39,143 nt of DNA from Thermoplasmata archaeon (GTDB lineage Archaea > Thermoplasmatota > E2 > UBA202 > JdFR-43). The DNA lies in the NCBI GenBank assembly GCA_021162065.1, contig JAGGZK010000045.1, positions 1-39,143 of the forward strand, given 5' to 3'. Positions 1 to 7,656 of the stretch are shown piece by piece (the stretch's first letter is position 1; every line of letters begins with the position of its first letter). The translations under genes were made by a program, and so were the position numbers. Under the pieces are notes generated by a model. The model saw only the letters and a list, made by a program, of their open reading frames with translations, was not told the DNA's origin and made no database searches.

Positions 1-93
1 GATGCAGAAACAACAATAAATTATGTTAGAAATCACAAAACTCAGCAAACTTCTCTCAATGATTTCAATGTGCCTGCTCCTGCCTCTCTGTAG
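1..93 (+). CDS. tnpB: TnpB C-terminal end (partial, runs off the left edge)
   Basis: Reading from base 1 in frame 1 gives 30 residues ending in a proline/alanine-rich tail (VPAPASL) and a TAG stop at 91-93. It is followed at once by a hairpin typical of the right end of IS200/IS605 elements, so I read it as the last part of a TnpB RNA-guided nuclease encoded upstream of the window. The catalytic RuvC-like residues and zinc finger are not in view, so the call rests on the tail composition and on the element end next to it. Whether the gene is intact cannot be told from here. Confidence 0.65.
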   Translation, partial: DAETTINYVRNHKTQQTSLNDFNVPAPASL

Positions 94-126
94 AAGCCCC
101 ACCATTTATGGTGGGGAGAATGTCAC
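94..126 (+). mobile_element. Right end of an IS200/IS605-type element (hairpin)
   Basis: A perfect 8-bp stem, CCCCACCA at 97-104 and TGGTGGGG at 109-116 with loop TTTA, lies 3 nt after the tnpB stop and is followed by GAGAATGTCAC. This hairpin plus trailing ATGTCAC is the familiar subterminal structure of IS200/IS605 right ends. The exact cleavage point is not defined here; I place it near 126. In this family the same segment forms the 3' part of the omega (reRNA) guide RNA, with the flanking host DNA just downstream acting as the guide. Confidence 0.72.
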
Positions 127-127
127 A

Positions 128-730
128 GCCCTTGGTTATATCCTGCCGGAAGACATCTCAGAGATGTACTGGGGTTTCTTTTTCATATGGGGGCTCCTGA
201 TTGCCTATGTGGTAAGGCTGGCGATGGAAAAATTGGGCGCGGGAGGCATAATGGATTCGGGATTGCAGAACAGGATAACGGGATGGGGTGTGGATGTGCT
301 GGTTGTTGCCTCCATTTCCTCCATCTCTTTAAGGATAATTGGAAAATATGCCCTTCCCATACTTTTCATATCCGCCCTGACGGGGGTACTCACTTTGATA
401 TGGATATTCTATCTCGGGAGGAGATCATGGAGGGAATACACCTATGAGAGAATAGCAGGTCTGTATGGAATGGAAACGGGAACCATAGCCACAGGGCTTG
501 TGCTTGTGAGAATGCTCGACGCTTCTTTCAAAACACCCGTCGCCGTGGATCTTGCAGTGAGTGGGATAATCGCCCTCCCCTTTATGTTCATAATGATGCA
601 CATAATGGTGGCCCCCATTCTGTGGGGATGGAATCTTGGCAGCACCCTTGCGGTATATTCCCTCTTTCTCCTTATTTCCACCCTTCTTGTCATCTTCATG
701 GGCAAAACCTACGACGAAAATTTTATATAG
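128..730 (+). pseudogene. C-terminal half of a GltS-like sodium:carboxylate symporter, cut by the IS element
   Basis: The open frame from about 128 to the stop at 728-730 encodes about 200 residues with several hydrophobic helices. It includes a stretch resembling GltS-type symporters (LQNRITGWGVDVLVVASISSI, followed by hydrophobic helices and GMETGTIATGLVLVRMLD). Full family members are about 400-450 residues, so the N-terminal half is missing. The frame can be extended back to an ATG at 23, but that part is the IS end and tnpB tail read in another frame, so it is not native coding sequence. An internal ATG at 164 could start a truncated product of about 188 residues. The N-terminal half is expected on the far side of the IS element. 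It is most likely inactive as a transporter. Confidence 0.65.
721..729 (+). promoter_or_regulatory. TATA box of the thermosome gene
   Basis: TTTTATATA lies about 36 nt before the ATG at 761 and overlaps the stop of the truncated transporter gene. Transcription would start near 751, leaving a leader of about 10 nt that holds GGTGATG as a ribosome binding site. Confidence 0.6.
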
Positions 731-760
731 AAGAATTATTATACCCATCGGTGATGTAAG

Positions 761-2395
761 ATGATGTCAGGAAGAACACCAATTTTGATATTGAAGGAAG
801 GAACGGAAAGAGAGAAAGGTAGGGAAGCGCAGTTCAACAACATAAGGGCTGCAATGGCGATAGCAGATGCTGTACGCTCTACCATGGGACCCAAGGGCAT
901 GGACAAAATGCTCGTGGACAGCATGGGCGATGTGGTGATAACCAATGATGGTGTCACAATCCTGAAGGAGATAGAGGTGGAGCATCCCGCAGCCAAGATG
1001 ATTGTTGAGGTAGCAAAAGCACAGGATGAGGAGTGCGGCGATGGGACAACGACGGCCGTAGTTCTCGCGGGAGAGCTGCTCAAATATGCTCAGGATTTGA
1101 TAGAGCAGGATATTCATCCCACCGTCATAGCAGAGGGTTATCGCCTTGCCAGCAAGAAGGCATGTGAGGTGCTGGACAGCATTGCCCTGGACATAAAGCC
1201 AGACGATGAAGAAATGCTCAAGAGGATTGCTGAGACATCGATGACGGGAAAGGTGGCAGGAGCCAACAAGGAGATGCTGGCTGAGATAGCATACAAGGCG
1301 GTGAAGGCCATTGCAGAGGAGGTTAATGGTCAGATAAGGGTGGATCTGGACAACGTGAAGGTGGAGAAGAAGCAGGGCGGCTCTGTGGAGGATACGGAGC
1401 TCATCAACGGCATCATACTGGACAAGGAGAGAGTTCATCCAGATATGCCCACTATAGTAAAAGACGCCAAGATTCTGCTCATCAATACCTCACTGGAGGT
1501 AAAGAAGACCGAGGTGGATGCCCAGATACGCATAACGGATCCTGAGCAGCTGCAGAAGTTCCTGGATCAGGAAGAGCAGATGATAAAGGACATGGTTCAG
1601 AAGATAAAGGCGAGCGGTGCCAACGTCGTCATATGCCAGAAGGGAATTGATGACCTTGCGCAGCACTATCTGGCAAAGGAGGGAATATTTGCTGTCAGAA
1701 GGGTGAAGAAATCCGACATGGAGAAGCTGTCAAGGGCTACAGGCGCTTCCATACTGACTGACCTGGACGAAATCAAGCCGGAGAACCTCGGAGAGGCAGG
1801 AAAGGTGGAAGAGAAGAAGGTGGGCGACGACAAGATGGTGTTCATAACAGAGTGCAAAGAGGCAAAGGCGGTGAGCATACTGGTGAGAGGGGGCACAGAG
1901 CATGTGGTGGATGAGATAGAGCGTGGACTCAATGATGCTCTCAACGTCATAGCAGTTGCTCTGGAAGATGGCAAGATGATTACCGGTGGCGGCTCAGCAG
2001 CCATAGAGATTTCCATGGCCCTCCGCGATTATGCAGAGACGGTGGGAGGAAGAGAGCAGCTGGCCATAAATAAGTTCGCCGATGCCATAGAGGTGGTGCC
2101 CAGAGCTCTGGCGACCAATGCGGGCATAGATCCCATAGACATACTCATAAAACTCAAGAAAGAACACTCCGAGGGCAAGAAGCATTATGGTGTCAACGTT
2201 CACAAAGGCGATGTGGGCGACATGCTGGAGCTCAATGTGCTGGAGCCAATAAGAGTGGGCAAGCAGGCAGTGAGAAGCGCAACAGAAGTGGCGATAATGA
2301 TTCTCCGCATTGACGACGTCATAGCAGCCAGGGAGATATCCAAGGGCAAAGGCGGTGGCGGCGGAGAAGGCATGGAAGGAATGGGAGAGTACTAA
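761..2395 (+). CDS. thsA: Thermosome subunit (group II chaperonin)
   Basis: This 544-residue protein is a complete archaeal group II chaperonin subunit, which forms a double-ring ATP-driven folding chamber in the cytoplasm. The ATPase motifs are intact: [10 protein letters not shown] at residues 41-50, TNDGVTIL at 61-68 and GDGTTT at 93-98, with the C-terminal GGG nucleotide-binding loop near residue 410. It ends in the usual flexible glycine/methionine-rich tail. Length fits the family (about 540-550). The ATG at 761 is followed directly by a second ATG at 764, and GGTGATG upstream fits either. It has its own promoter and no operon partner. Which thermosome paralogue (alpha or beta) it is cannot be told from the window. 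Confidence 0.97.
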   Translation: MMSGRTPILILKEGTEREKGREAQFNNIRAAMAIADAVRSTMGPKGMDKMLVDSMGDVVITNDGVTILKEIEVEHPAAKMIVEVAKAQDEECGDGTTTAVVLAGELLKYAQDLIEQDIHPTVIAEGYRLASKKACEVLDSIALDIKPDDEEMLKRIAETSMTGKVAGANKEMLAEIAYKAVKAIAEEVNGQIRVDLDNVKVEKKQGGSVEDTELINGIILDKERVHPDMPTIVKDAKILLINTSLEVKKTEVDAQIRITDPEQLQKFLDQEEQMIKDMVQKIKASGANVVICQKGIDDLAQHYLAKEGIFAVRRVKKSDMEKLSRATGASILTDLDEIKPENLGEAGKVEEKKVGDDKMVFITECKEAKAVSILVRGGTEHVVDEIERGLNDALNVIAVALEDGKMITGGGSAAIEISMALRDYAETVGGREQLAINKFADAIEVVPRALATNAGIDPIDILIKLKKEHSEGKKHYGVNVHKGDVGDMLELNVLEPIRVGKQAVRSATEVAIMILRIDDVIAAREISKGKGGGGGEGMEGMGEY

Positions 2396-2423
2396 ACTAC
2401 TCCCCCCTCAACCCTCTTTTAAG

Positions 2424-2433
2424 TTTTTATATC
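2424..2433 (+). promoter_or_regulatory. TATA box of the deoxyhypusine synthase gene
   Basis: TTTTTATATC is centred about 24 nt before the ATG at 2452, so the mRNA should be leaderless. The T-rich run just before and after it may also serve as the terminator of the thermosome transcript. Confidence 0.65.
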
Positions 2434-2451
2434 TCCTTTTCTTTTGCATTT

Positions 2452-3354
2452 ATGCACGTTGAGGATATCAACATTGAAGATGCTGCGGATGTTGACTCGC
2501 TGGTGAGGCAGTTCTACAAAGCAGGAGGTTTCACTGCAAAGAAGGTGGCGATGGGCGTTGACATAATGGAGGAGATGATCAAGGATGATTATTTCACATT
2601 CCTCACATTTCCCGCCTGCATCCTTGCTACAGGAACGAGGGGCGTGATAAGGGAGATGGTGAAAAGGAAGATGGTGGATGCCATAATAACAACATGCGGC
2701 AGTTTAGATCATGATCTGGCAAGATGCTATCGCGCCTACGAGCACGGAAGTTTTGATGCAGATGACAGCGAGCTGCACAAAAGAGGAATAAATCGGCTGG
2801 GCAACGTATTCGTGCCCAACGAGAGCTATGGCATAATAATCGAGGAGAAGATGAGGGAGTTCTTCGGCGATTTTGAGGGAAGGATGAGCACCAAGGAGGT
2901 GGCATGGGAGATAGGAAAGCATCTCTGCTCCGATTCTTTCCTTTACTGGGCATGGAAGAACTCCATTCCAGTGTATATCCCCGCCATAACGGATGGAGCA
3001 GTGGGCTCCCAGCTCTTCATGCTTTCCCAGGAGAAAAAGATTGAAATAGATGTTTTCAAGGATGAGAGGGAACTGGCGGACATATTCTTTGAAAAGGAGA
3101 GGATAGGAGGAATAATAATCGGTGGAGGAGTATCGAAGCATCACCTCATATGGTGGGCCCAGTTTCATGGCGGCTTAGATGCTGCCGTCTACATAACAAC
3201 GGCGGTGGAGTGGGACGGCTCTTTGTCGGGAGCAAGGTTGAAAGAGGCGATTTCATGGGGTAAGGTGAAGGAGAGGGCGAAGAAAGTTACCATAGAGGGA
3301 GATGCAACTGTCCTCCTTCCTTTAATGGTGGCATCGCTTGTAAAAAGAATATGA
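2452..3354 (+). CDS. dys: Deoxyhypusine synthase
   Basis: A 300-residue deoxyhypusine synthase, which transfers the aminobutyl group of spermidine, using NAD, to one lysine of translation factor aIF5A as the first step of hypusine formation. The NAD/spermidine signature TTCGSLDHDLAR is at residues 80-91. The active-site block VEWDGSLSGARLKEAISWGKVK ends with Lys271, which corresponds to the lysine that carries the enzyme-imine intermediate in the eukaryotic enzyme. Length is normal for archaeal members (about 300-330). It stands alone with its own TATA box and a leaderless start. aIF5A itself is not in the window. Confidence 0.95.
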   Translation: MHVEDINIEDAADVDSLVRQFYKAGGFTAKKVAMGVDIMEEMIKDDYFTFLTFPACILATGTRGVIREMVKRKMVDAIITTCGSLDHDLARCYRAYEHGSFDADDSELHKRGINRLGNVFVPNESYGIIIEEKMREFFGDFEGRMSTKEVAWEIGKHLCSDSFLYWAWKNSIPVYIPAITDGAVGSQLFMLSQEKKIEIDVFKDERELADIFFEKERIGGIIIGGGVSKHHLIWWAQFHGGLDAAVYITTAVEWDGSLSGARLKEAISWGKVKERAKKVTIEGDATVLLPLMVASLVKRI

Positions 3355-3382
3355 TGCCTCCCTTCGATGATTGTACCAAACT

Positions 3383-3392
3383 CTTTATAAAA
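3383..3392 (+). promoter_or_regulatory. TATA box deciding the start at 3413
   Basis: The T-rich TATA element CTTTATAAAA is centred about 26 nt before the ATG at 3413. This supports a leaderless mRNA starting there rather than the upstream TTG. Confidence 0.6.
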
Positions 3393-3412
3393 CACAGGGG
3401 GATAAAAGGAAG

Positions 3413-4453
3413 ATGAAAGGTATCCTGCCCATCCTGATGCTTGCCATTCTTATTCTGCCCTACTCAATGGCAATAGACCTGGGAGATCTGGAATGGAAGG
3501 ATGGGAAACTTTTTGGAAAGTATGTGCCATCAGGCATGGAGGGCGTTATATCCTGCTACTCCAGCGGAAAGCACATAATGGACATAGTTTACAGAAATGA
3601 TTCCATAGAGCTGGATATAAAGTATTTTGACAACTTGGAGAAAATAATAGAGAGAAACCCCTTCCTGAAGGATGAGTTCGAGAATTCCATAATTCCTCTC
3701 AACATAAGAGGCTCCTCCTTCCACATAGAGTATGCCGGATGTGTTGTTGAACTGCATGACGTACCCACCCGCTTTCTGAGGGTGGAAGCGGATAAAATAG
3801 TGGTGAGCGGTATAAACTACAATGTGAGTGTGGAAGACAGCAACTCTCTAACGCTCAGCGGTGAAAACTTCAGCGCCATTCTCATAAGCGATGGAGGGAT
3901 AGAGTATGACGGCAGCATTATAACAGCCCACAGCGATCTCATGCTTGCCAGCTTCATGCAGGAGGAGGAGAAACTGGAGGAGAGCATAAGGAACAGGACC
4001 ATGGGAGGGGAGATAACCATAATGGATTACAGCGTGAATGATACGGACTACATCTCCTACTTCGGAAATGTCAGCGTTGTTCCCGCGGAGATATCAAAGG
4101 AAGGCATAGTGCTTCGTGTGACGGGTGACCATACAAGCGGGGGGAAAATACTGAAGATAAACCTCGGAAAGAAGGTGTGCAAAGCTGGGTTTAGAATAAA
4201 GTTTGACGGCATTCCCGTTGTTAAGGCGGACAGCTTTGATGACATAATGAATCCAGATGATGACGGCATCATGCCGGAGTACTACAACATATCAACGGAT
4301 GAGGGGGAAATACTTCTGATAACAATTCCGCATTTCAGCGAGCATCAGATAAGCATAGAGTTCATAACGGAGAATGTGTGGGCGACCGTGGCGGCCATAG
4401 CCATGGGCATCATATTCATTCTGCTTGCCGCCGCCTACATGTTCAGGAAATAA
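3413..4453 (+). CDS. Secreted/membrane-anchored protein of unknown function
   Basis: The product is about 346 residues from the ATG at 3413. An upstream TTG at 3371 is in frame, but the TATA box lies inside that extension, centred 26 nt before 3413, which favours 3413. The first 20 residues after the start (MKGILPILMLAILILPYSMA) are a signal peptide. The body is a mixed, acidic, beta-rich sequence with several N-x-S/T sites and no family I recognise. A single transmembrane helix near the C-terminus (VWATVAAIAMGIIFILLAAAYM) is followed by FRK. This predicts a protein outside the cell held by a C-terminal anchor. No archaeosortase tripeptide such as PGF precedes the helix, so I do not call it a sorting substrate. 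Confidence 0.75.
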   Translation: MKGILPILMLAILILPYSMAIDLGDLEWKDGKLFGKYVPSGMEGVISCYSSGKHIMDIVYRNDSIELDIKYFDNLEKIIERNPFLKDEFENSIIPLNIRGSSFHIEYAGCVVELHDVPTRFLRVEADKIVVSGINYNVSVEDSNSLTLSGENFSAILISDGGIEYDGSIITAHSDLMLASFMQEEEKLEESIRNRTMGGEITIMDYSVNDTDYISYFGNVSVVPAEISKEGIVLRVTGDHTSGGKILKINLGKKVCKAGFRIKFDGIPVVKADSFDDIMNPDDDGIMPEYYNISTDEGEILLITIPHFSEHQISIEFITENVWATVAAIAMGIIFILLAAAYMFRK

Positions 4454-4981
4454 TCATCTTCCGAAGCCGGTCCACGCCTCCACGAACTTGTCCACCGCTT
4501 TATCGAGAAAGGTGCTCCTGTAGGTGATTATCAAATCCGCCGTCTTCTCAGGATTCTTCACCACATAGGCCTTCTCTCTTCCGAGAGATATTTCATCCAC
4601 TATGCCGGCATCGATGAGCTTTTTTATGTGGAAGGAGATGGTGGAGGGCGCCTTCTTCACCGCCTCGCATATTTCCTTATGAATTGCCTGGGGATGCTGT
4701 AAAAGGAAGAGGACTATTCTTCGGGGCGTTTCCTGGCGGAGCAGGGGCATTATCCTCTTGTCCATCGCCTCCGTTTTTTCTGAGACGAAGTATCGCTTGT
4801 ATTTCCCGTCCTGGCGGGCTGTGAGTATGCCCTTCCTTTCCATGTAGTGGAGGTGGTAATCTATGGTGCTCAGGGACATGCTGAGCTCTCTCGCAATCTC
4901 CCTTTTATGGAGACCTGGGGAAGAAGAGATGAGATCATATATCCTTTTTCTCGTCTCGAGAGCGAGGTAATCTTCCTTCAT
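4454..4981 (-). CDS. Transcription regulator with two winged-helix domains
   Basis: This 175-residue protein holds two ArsR/MarR-like winged helix-turn-helix units: residues about 5-65 (HKREIARELSMSLSTIDYHL then a wing) and about 80-145 (HKEICEAVKKAPSTISFHIK then a wing). It has no visible ligand or metal site. It is the second gene of a two-gene operon and overlaps the upstream small membrane protein gene by 4 nt, which implies translational coupling. Pairs of a tandem-wHTH regulator and a small membrane protein recur in archaea, and I infer that the membrane partner controls the regulator. Its targets are unknown. Confidence 0.85.
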   Translation of the reverse strand: MKEDYLALETRKRIYDLISSSPGLHKREIARELSMSLSTIDYHLHYMERKGILTARQDGKYKRYFVSEKTEAMDKRIMPLLRQETPRRIVLFLLQHPQAIHKEICEAVKKAPSTISFHIKKLIDAGIVDEISLGREKAYVVKNPEKTADLIITYRSTFLDKAVDKFVEAWTGFGR

Positions 4982-5226
4982 TTTCCTGCCGCAGCCAGAT
5001 ACAGCATGAGCACAATGATGAAATCCATGAAGACAAGGGAGTTGAGGAAGTCCTGGTATATAAGCGAGATCATTGCCTTTATGAAGAGGATGAGTAGAGC
5101 AAGAGAGATGAAGAGGAGTTTTTTCTCCCTCAACCTGTGAAATGATACCATGGATATGAAGAACAGCAGGAAGGAAAGGCCCGCCGTAACCGTGGCTGAA
5201 AACAGCAGTATCTCCTTTATTTTCAC
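4978..5226 (-). CDS. Small membrane protein partnered with the wHTH regulator (DUF7521-like)
   Basis: An 82-residue protein that is almost entirely hydrophobic, with three likely transmembrane helices (about residues 5-28, 34-55 and 62-80) and a short basic loop FHRLREKK. It resembles the small membrane proteins found beside tandem winged-helix regulators in archaea (annotated DUF7521 in haloarchaea), though I assign this by context and shape rather than by motif. A strong ribosome binding site, AAAGGAGGTG, sits just before the ATG at 5226. It is first in the operon. It may act as a membrane sensor or anti-regulator for the downstream gene. Confidence 0.7.
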   Translation of the reverse strand: MKIKEILLFSATVTAGLSFLLFFISMVSFHRLREKKLLFISLALLILFIKAMISLIYQDFLNSLVFMDFIIVLMLYLAAAGK

Positions 5227-5260
5227 ACCTCCTTTTATCTTATTGTCTTATCTGCGGCAA

Positions 5261-5270
5261 ATATAAAAAT
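5261..5270 (-). promoter_or_regulatory. TATA box of the small-membrane-protein/wHTH operon
   Basis: On the minus strand ATTTTTATAT is centred about 40 nt before the ATG at 5226. Initiation would fall near 5240, leaving a short leader that contains the AAAGGAGGTG ribosome binding site. Unlike most genes here, this one is leadered. Confidence 0.55.
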
Positions 5271-5292
5271 TTTATTGGATTTTTTGGAATAA

Positions 5293-5370
5293 CAGCAGGA
5301 AGCGTAAAAGAGGCAGGGCAGCGGAGCGGGCGGTAAGGTAAGTGGGCGCAGGCCCACATCTCGCAAGGTT
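5293..5370. other. GC-rich patch with a short hairpin, possible structured RNA or terminator
   Basis: This intergenic stretch is much richer in G and C than the surrounding AT-rich DNA. It contains a perfect 6-bp stem GTGGGC/GCCCAC at 5343-5348 and 5353-5358 with loop GCAG, followed after about 10 nt by a run of T on the plus strand. I cannot match it to tRNA, rRNA or a C/D box RNA. It could be a small RNA, a terminator, or the edge of the inserted island. Confidence 0.25.
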
Positions 5371-5379
5371 TTTATTATC
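5368..5379 (+). promoter_or_regulatory. TATA-like element before the 55-aa ORF
   Basis: GTTTTTATTATC is centred about 26 nt before the ATG at 5399, the spacing seen at the leaderless genes in this window. It supports the small ORF as the first gene of a transcript that also includes the GHKL-HEPN gene. Confidence 0.45.
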
Positions 5380-5398
5380 AAAAGTTATATGAAATTAA

Positions 5399-5566
5399 AT
5401 GGTGCAAAGGGTTAGAGAAGTTCGTTTTAATTTAAAGAGGAAAAATCTGAAGGATAAAAATTTCAGATATGCCCTAGAGAAAAACCTAAATCTAGAAGAG
5501 TTGAGAGAGGGGATGATGAGAAAAACATGGGAAATCTTGTATCGGGCATTTGGAAGAGGTGTTTAG
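5399..5566 (+). CDS. Small basic protein upstream of the GHKL-HEPN gene (unknown)
   Basis: An ORF of 55 codons starts at ATG 5399 and stops at 5564-5566, 24 nt before the ATG of the GHKL-HEPN gene. The product is strongly basic and probably helical (for example EVRFNLKRKNLKDKNFRYAL), with no cysteines or membrane segments and no family I recognise. A TATA-like element lies at leaderless spacing, and base composition matches the AT-rich island. It could be an antitoxin, an adaptor for the large protein, or a remnant of a longer gene. Confidence is limited by its length. Confidence 0.4.
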   Translation: MVQRVREVRFNLKRKNLKDKNFRYALEKNLNLEELREGMMRKTWEILYRAFGRGV

Positions 5567-5590
5567 TGGAAGTTATGAGGTGACAAGAAT

Positions 5591-7216
5591 ATGGGAGATG
5601 TATTTATAGGAGAAATTGATGCAACACCCAAGAAAAATGTTCTAATGTCTATATCTAAAGATATAGATTTATATCATGGCATATGTGAAATGATTGATAA
5701 TTCTATAGATAATTGGAAGATAAACGGTAAAAAAGAAGAATTAAAGATAACCCTGTTTTTTGATGAAGGGGATAATAAAATAGAATATGAAGATAATTCA
5801 GGAGGCATTCGGGAGGATATTCTCTCCATGATTATTCAGCCGGGTGGAACCGAACGAACGCTTGATGAGGAAACTCTCGGTATTTTTGGCGTAGGATCTA
5901 AAAGAGCACTAATTGCGTTGGCAGGATATTCAGAGACTATAAGCAGATATGGCACTAATGATACATTTAAGATAATAATAGATGATGAGTGGCTTAGCAA
6001 CGAAAGTTGGAAGGTAAAAAAGTTCAAGACAGACAACATAGAGCCTGGAAAAACGAGATTCATATTAAAACAATTAAAATTCAGAATAAATGATAAAGTG
6101 ATCAACGATATCAAACAGAAGATAGCCGAAACATATTTTTATTATATGCACGAACATGGAGTTAGAATCAAGGTAAATGGAGTCACTCTTACTCCAATAA
6201 TATTTGATAGATGGGCCTATCCTCCAGGAAGAGAACCTCGAAGATACCTATTTAATATTCCTTGTGAAAATGAAGAATATGTTAGAGTTGAGTTATTAGT
6301 CGGACTTATGCTAGAATCAAGTCAAACAGGTGAATATGGTTTCGATGTCTATTGCAATGATAGAATGATTCTTAAGAATGTGAATGATCATCGTTTAGGA
6401 TTTAAATCTGGAATGCTAGGGCAGCCCCATCCTACTGTTGCTTGGTTTAAGGGGATAATTAGGCTAAATGGAAAAAATCGATTTATGCCTTGGAATAGTT
6501 CAAAATCCAATATAGACTCTCTTAATCCTACATATCAAAAACTCCTTGATTTAATATTAAAATATGCAAAACCTTATGTCCAACTCAGTAGAAGACTTTC
6601 TTCAAGTTCCGATGAGGAGATCAAACCATATCGCACCGGCTCGATAATCACCATAGATTTAAGATCAAGAGACCCCAGAGATAGTGATTTTCCTCAATTG
6701 CCCCCAGGTAAAGAATCATATTTCAATAAAGCACTTAAAGAGAATAGAGAAATAATAAAAACATCTCCATGGTCCAGAGGGATTCTAGAAAACATTTTGG
6801 CAGTTGACGCTATACTAAAAACAAAATTAGAAAATAAAAACAGATACGCATTGATATTGCTTGATAGTTGTCTTGAGATAGCATTCAAAGATTATTTAGT
6901 ATGGATTAAGAAAATAAAGATTAACAAATCGCAAGAAAAATACAGAGAGAGACTCCACAAAATTATAAGGAATCAAAAAATAATTCCTGAGAAATATTGG
7001 GATAGAATTGCCTATTATTATGATTTAAGATGTAGACTATATCATGAAGATGCTACACCCACAATTACCGATTCAGATATATTAAATTTTAGATATCTTG
7101 TATGTGAGATCCTTGAAAGGATGATGGGATTAACTTTTGATTTCACACAACATGCTTCCTTTATTAAAAAGATGAAAGCTGAATCTGCTCACAACGATGG
7201 GATAGATGATGAGTAG
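5591..7216 (+). CDS. GHKL-type ATPase fused to a C-terminal HEPN-like domain (candidate defence protein)
   Basis: A 541-residue protein. The N-terminal part is a GHKL (Hsp90/MutL/histidine-kinase type) ATPase: N-box EMIDNSIDN at 33-41, an Asp/Gly motif YEDNSGG at 66-72 and a lid motif GIFGVGSKRA at 97-106. The middle (about 180-330) looks like the transducer domain that usually follows. The last 130 residues are helical and contain D-L-R480-C-R-L-Y-H485, an R-x4-H arrangement like the catalytic motif of HEPN ribonucleases. GHKL plus C-terminal HEPN is the architecture of sacsin-like proteins, and both parts are common in antiviral and abortive-infection genes. Codon use is very AT-rich compared with neighbours, so the gene was probably acquired. 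A ribosome binding site (GAGGTGA) precedes the ATG. The antiviral role is my inference. Confidence 0.75.
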   Translation: MGDVFIGEIDATPKKNVLMSISKDIDLYHGICEMIDNSIDNWKINGKKEELKITLFFDEGDNKIEYEDNSGGIREDILSMIIQPGGTERTLDEETLGIFGVGSKRALIALAGYSETISRYGTNDTFKIIIDDEWLSNESWKVKKFKTDNIEPGKTRFILKQLKFRINDKVINDIKQKIAETYFYYMHEHGVRIKVNGVTLTPIIFDRWAYPPGREPRRYLFNIPCENEEYVRVELLVGLMLESSQTGEYGFDVYCNDRMILKNVNDHRLGFKSGMLGQPHPTVAWFKGIIRLNGKNRFMPWNSSKSNIDSLNPTYQKLLDLILKYAKPYVQLSRRLSSSSDEEIKPYRTGSIITIDLRSRDPRDSDFPQLPPGKESYFNKALKENREIIKTSPWSRGILENILAVDAILKTKLENKNRYALILLDSCLEIAFKDYLVWIKKIKINKSQEKYRERLHKIIRNQKIIPEKYWDRIAYYYDLRCRLYHEDATPTITDSDILNFRYLVCEILERMMGLTFDFTQHASFIKKMKAESAHNDGIDDE

Positions 7217-7352
7217 TATATTGTGGATGATCTCAAAATATCTATTAGAAAATGATTCTCTTCGTCTACAACTCTCTGCCTTAACTCCAACTCTTAGGAT
7301 TTGGGTAACAGTTAGGGCGGTGGTAGATTTGTTTTATTATATTCTTAGATAG
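7206..7352 (+). CDS. Small ORF overlapping the end of the GHKL-HEPN gene
   Basis: An ORF of 48 codons begins at ATG 7206 (followed by a second ATG at 7209) inside the last codons of the GHKL-HEPN gene and ends at 7350-7352. The 11-nt overlap is typical of translationally coupled genes. The product is partly hydrophobic, ending VRAVVDLFYYILR, with no recognised family. It could be a real small partner of the large protein or a chance ORF in AT-rich DNA. Confidence 0.25.
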   Translation: MMSSILWMISKYLLENDSLRLQLSALTPTLRIWVTVRAVVDLFYYILR

Positions 7353-7400
7353 GTTGATGTCCATCAAAAAAGTAAGAAGGGATATCAGATAATTTTCTTC

Positions 7401-7508
7401 CCCCTTTCATAAACCTATAAATAATCTCGCCCAATTACTCATGTGGAGAAGTGGCAATCTCGCTTTGCGTTTTTGATGGCCGCCATCGGTTCTGCTGTTG
7501 GCTTAGGC
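7401..7508 (+). repeat. Direct repeat, left copy: promoter and 5' end of the NSS transporter gene
   Basis: Bases 7401-7508 match 8320-8427 without gaps and with only six mismatches, five of them inside the nine bases at 7425-7433. The copy includes the TATA box at about 7416-7424, the GTG start at 7443 and the first 22 codons of the transporter, which are identical in both copies. After codon 22 the frame meets TGA at 7509-7511, so this copy encodes only a 22-residue stub. It marks the left edge of a 919-bp repeat-bounded segment. Confidence 0.9.
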
Positions 7509-7509
7509 T

Positions 7510-7656
7510 GAGAGGGAGAAGGTGACATTCAAAAATTTTGCAGGCTTGATAGATTATCTGGAAATGGAAAATATGTCTGGGAGACCTGTGAACACAATAA
7601 CTCCGGCAGGGATAGAAGCCATAAGAATCAATGAGATAAAAGAGGAGATAAAATAA
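7510..7656 (+). pseudogene. Remnant of an MNT-type nucleotidyltransferase antitoxin (C-terminal end)
   Basis: Directly after the repeat, an open frame without a proper start encodes about 48 residues ending in TAA at 7654-7656. The pattern FAGLIDYLE...GRPVNTITPAGIEAIR...EI resembles the C-terminal end of MNT-domain (MntA-like) nucleotidyltransferases, where an LE segment is followed by G-R-x-V-D-L-V-T-P. The catalytic GSRARG and D-x-D part is absent, cut off by the duplicated repeat. In intact systems this antitoxin modifies and silences a HEPN toxin encoded next to it, and a fragment of such a toxin follows here. Confidence 0.55.

Noticed and set aside
23-127. ATG at 23 as start of the GltS-like gene
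   Set aside because: The first 35 codons read the tnpB tail and IS hairpin in another frame; homology to the transporter begins only after about 128.
767-1438. Long minus-strand ORF opposite the thermosome gene
   Set aside because: It is antisense to a clear chaperonin coding region and shows no family features.
4375-4453. Archaeosortase sorting signal in the anchored protein at 3413-4453
   Set aside because: A helix and a basic end are present, but no PGF, PEF or similar tripeptide precedes the helix.
5293-5370. tRNA or rRNA fragment
   Set aside because: No cloverleaf, T-loop GTTCGA or rRNA motif could be found; kept only as a GC-rich patch.
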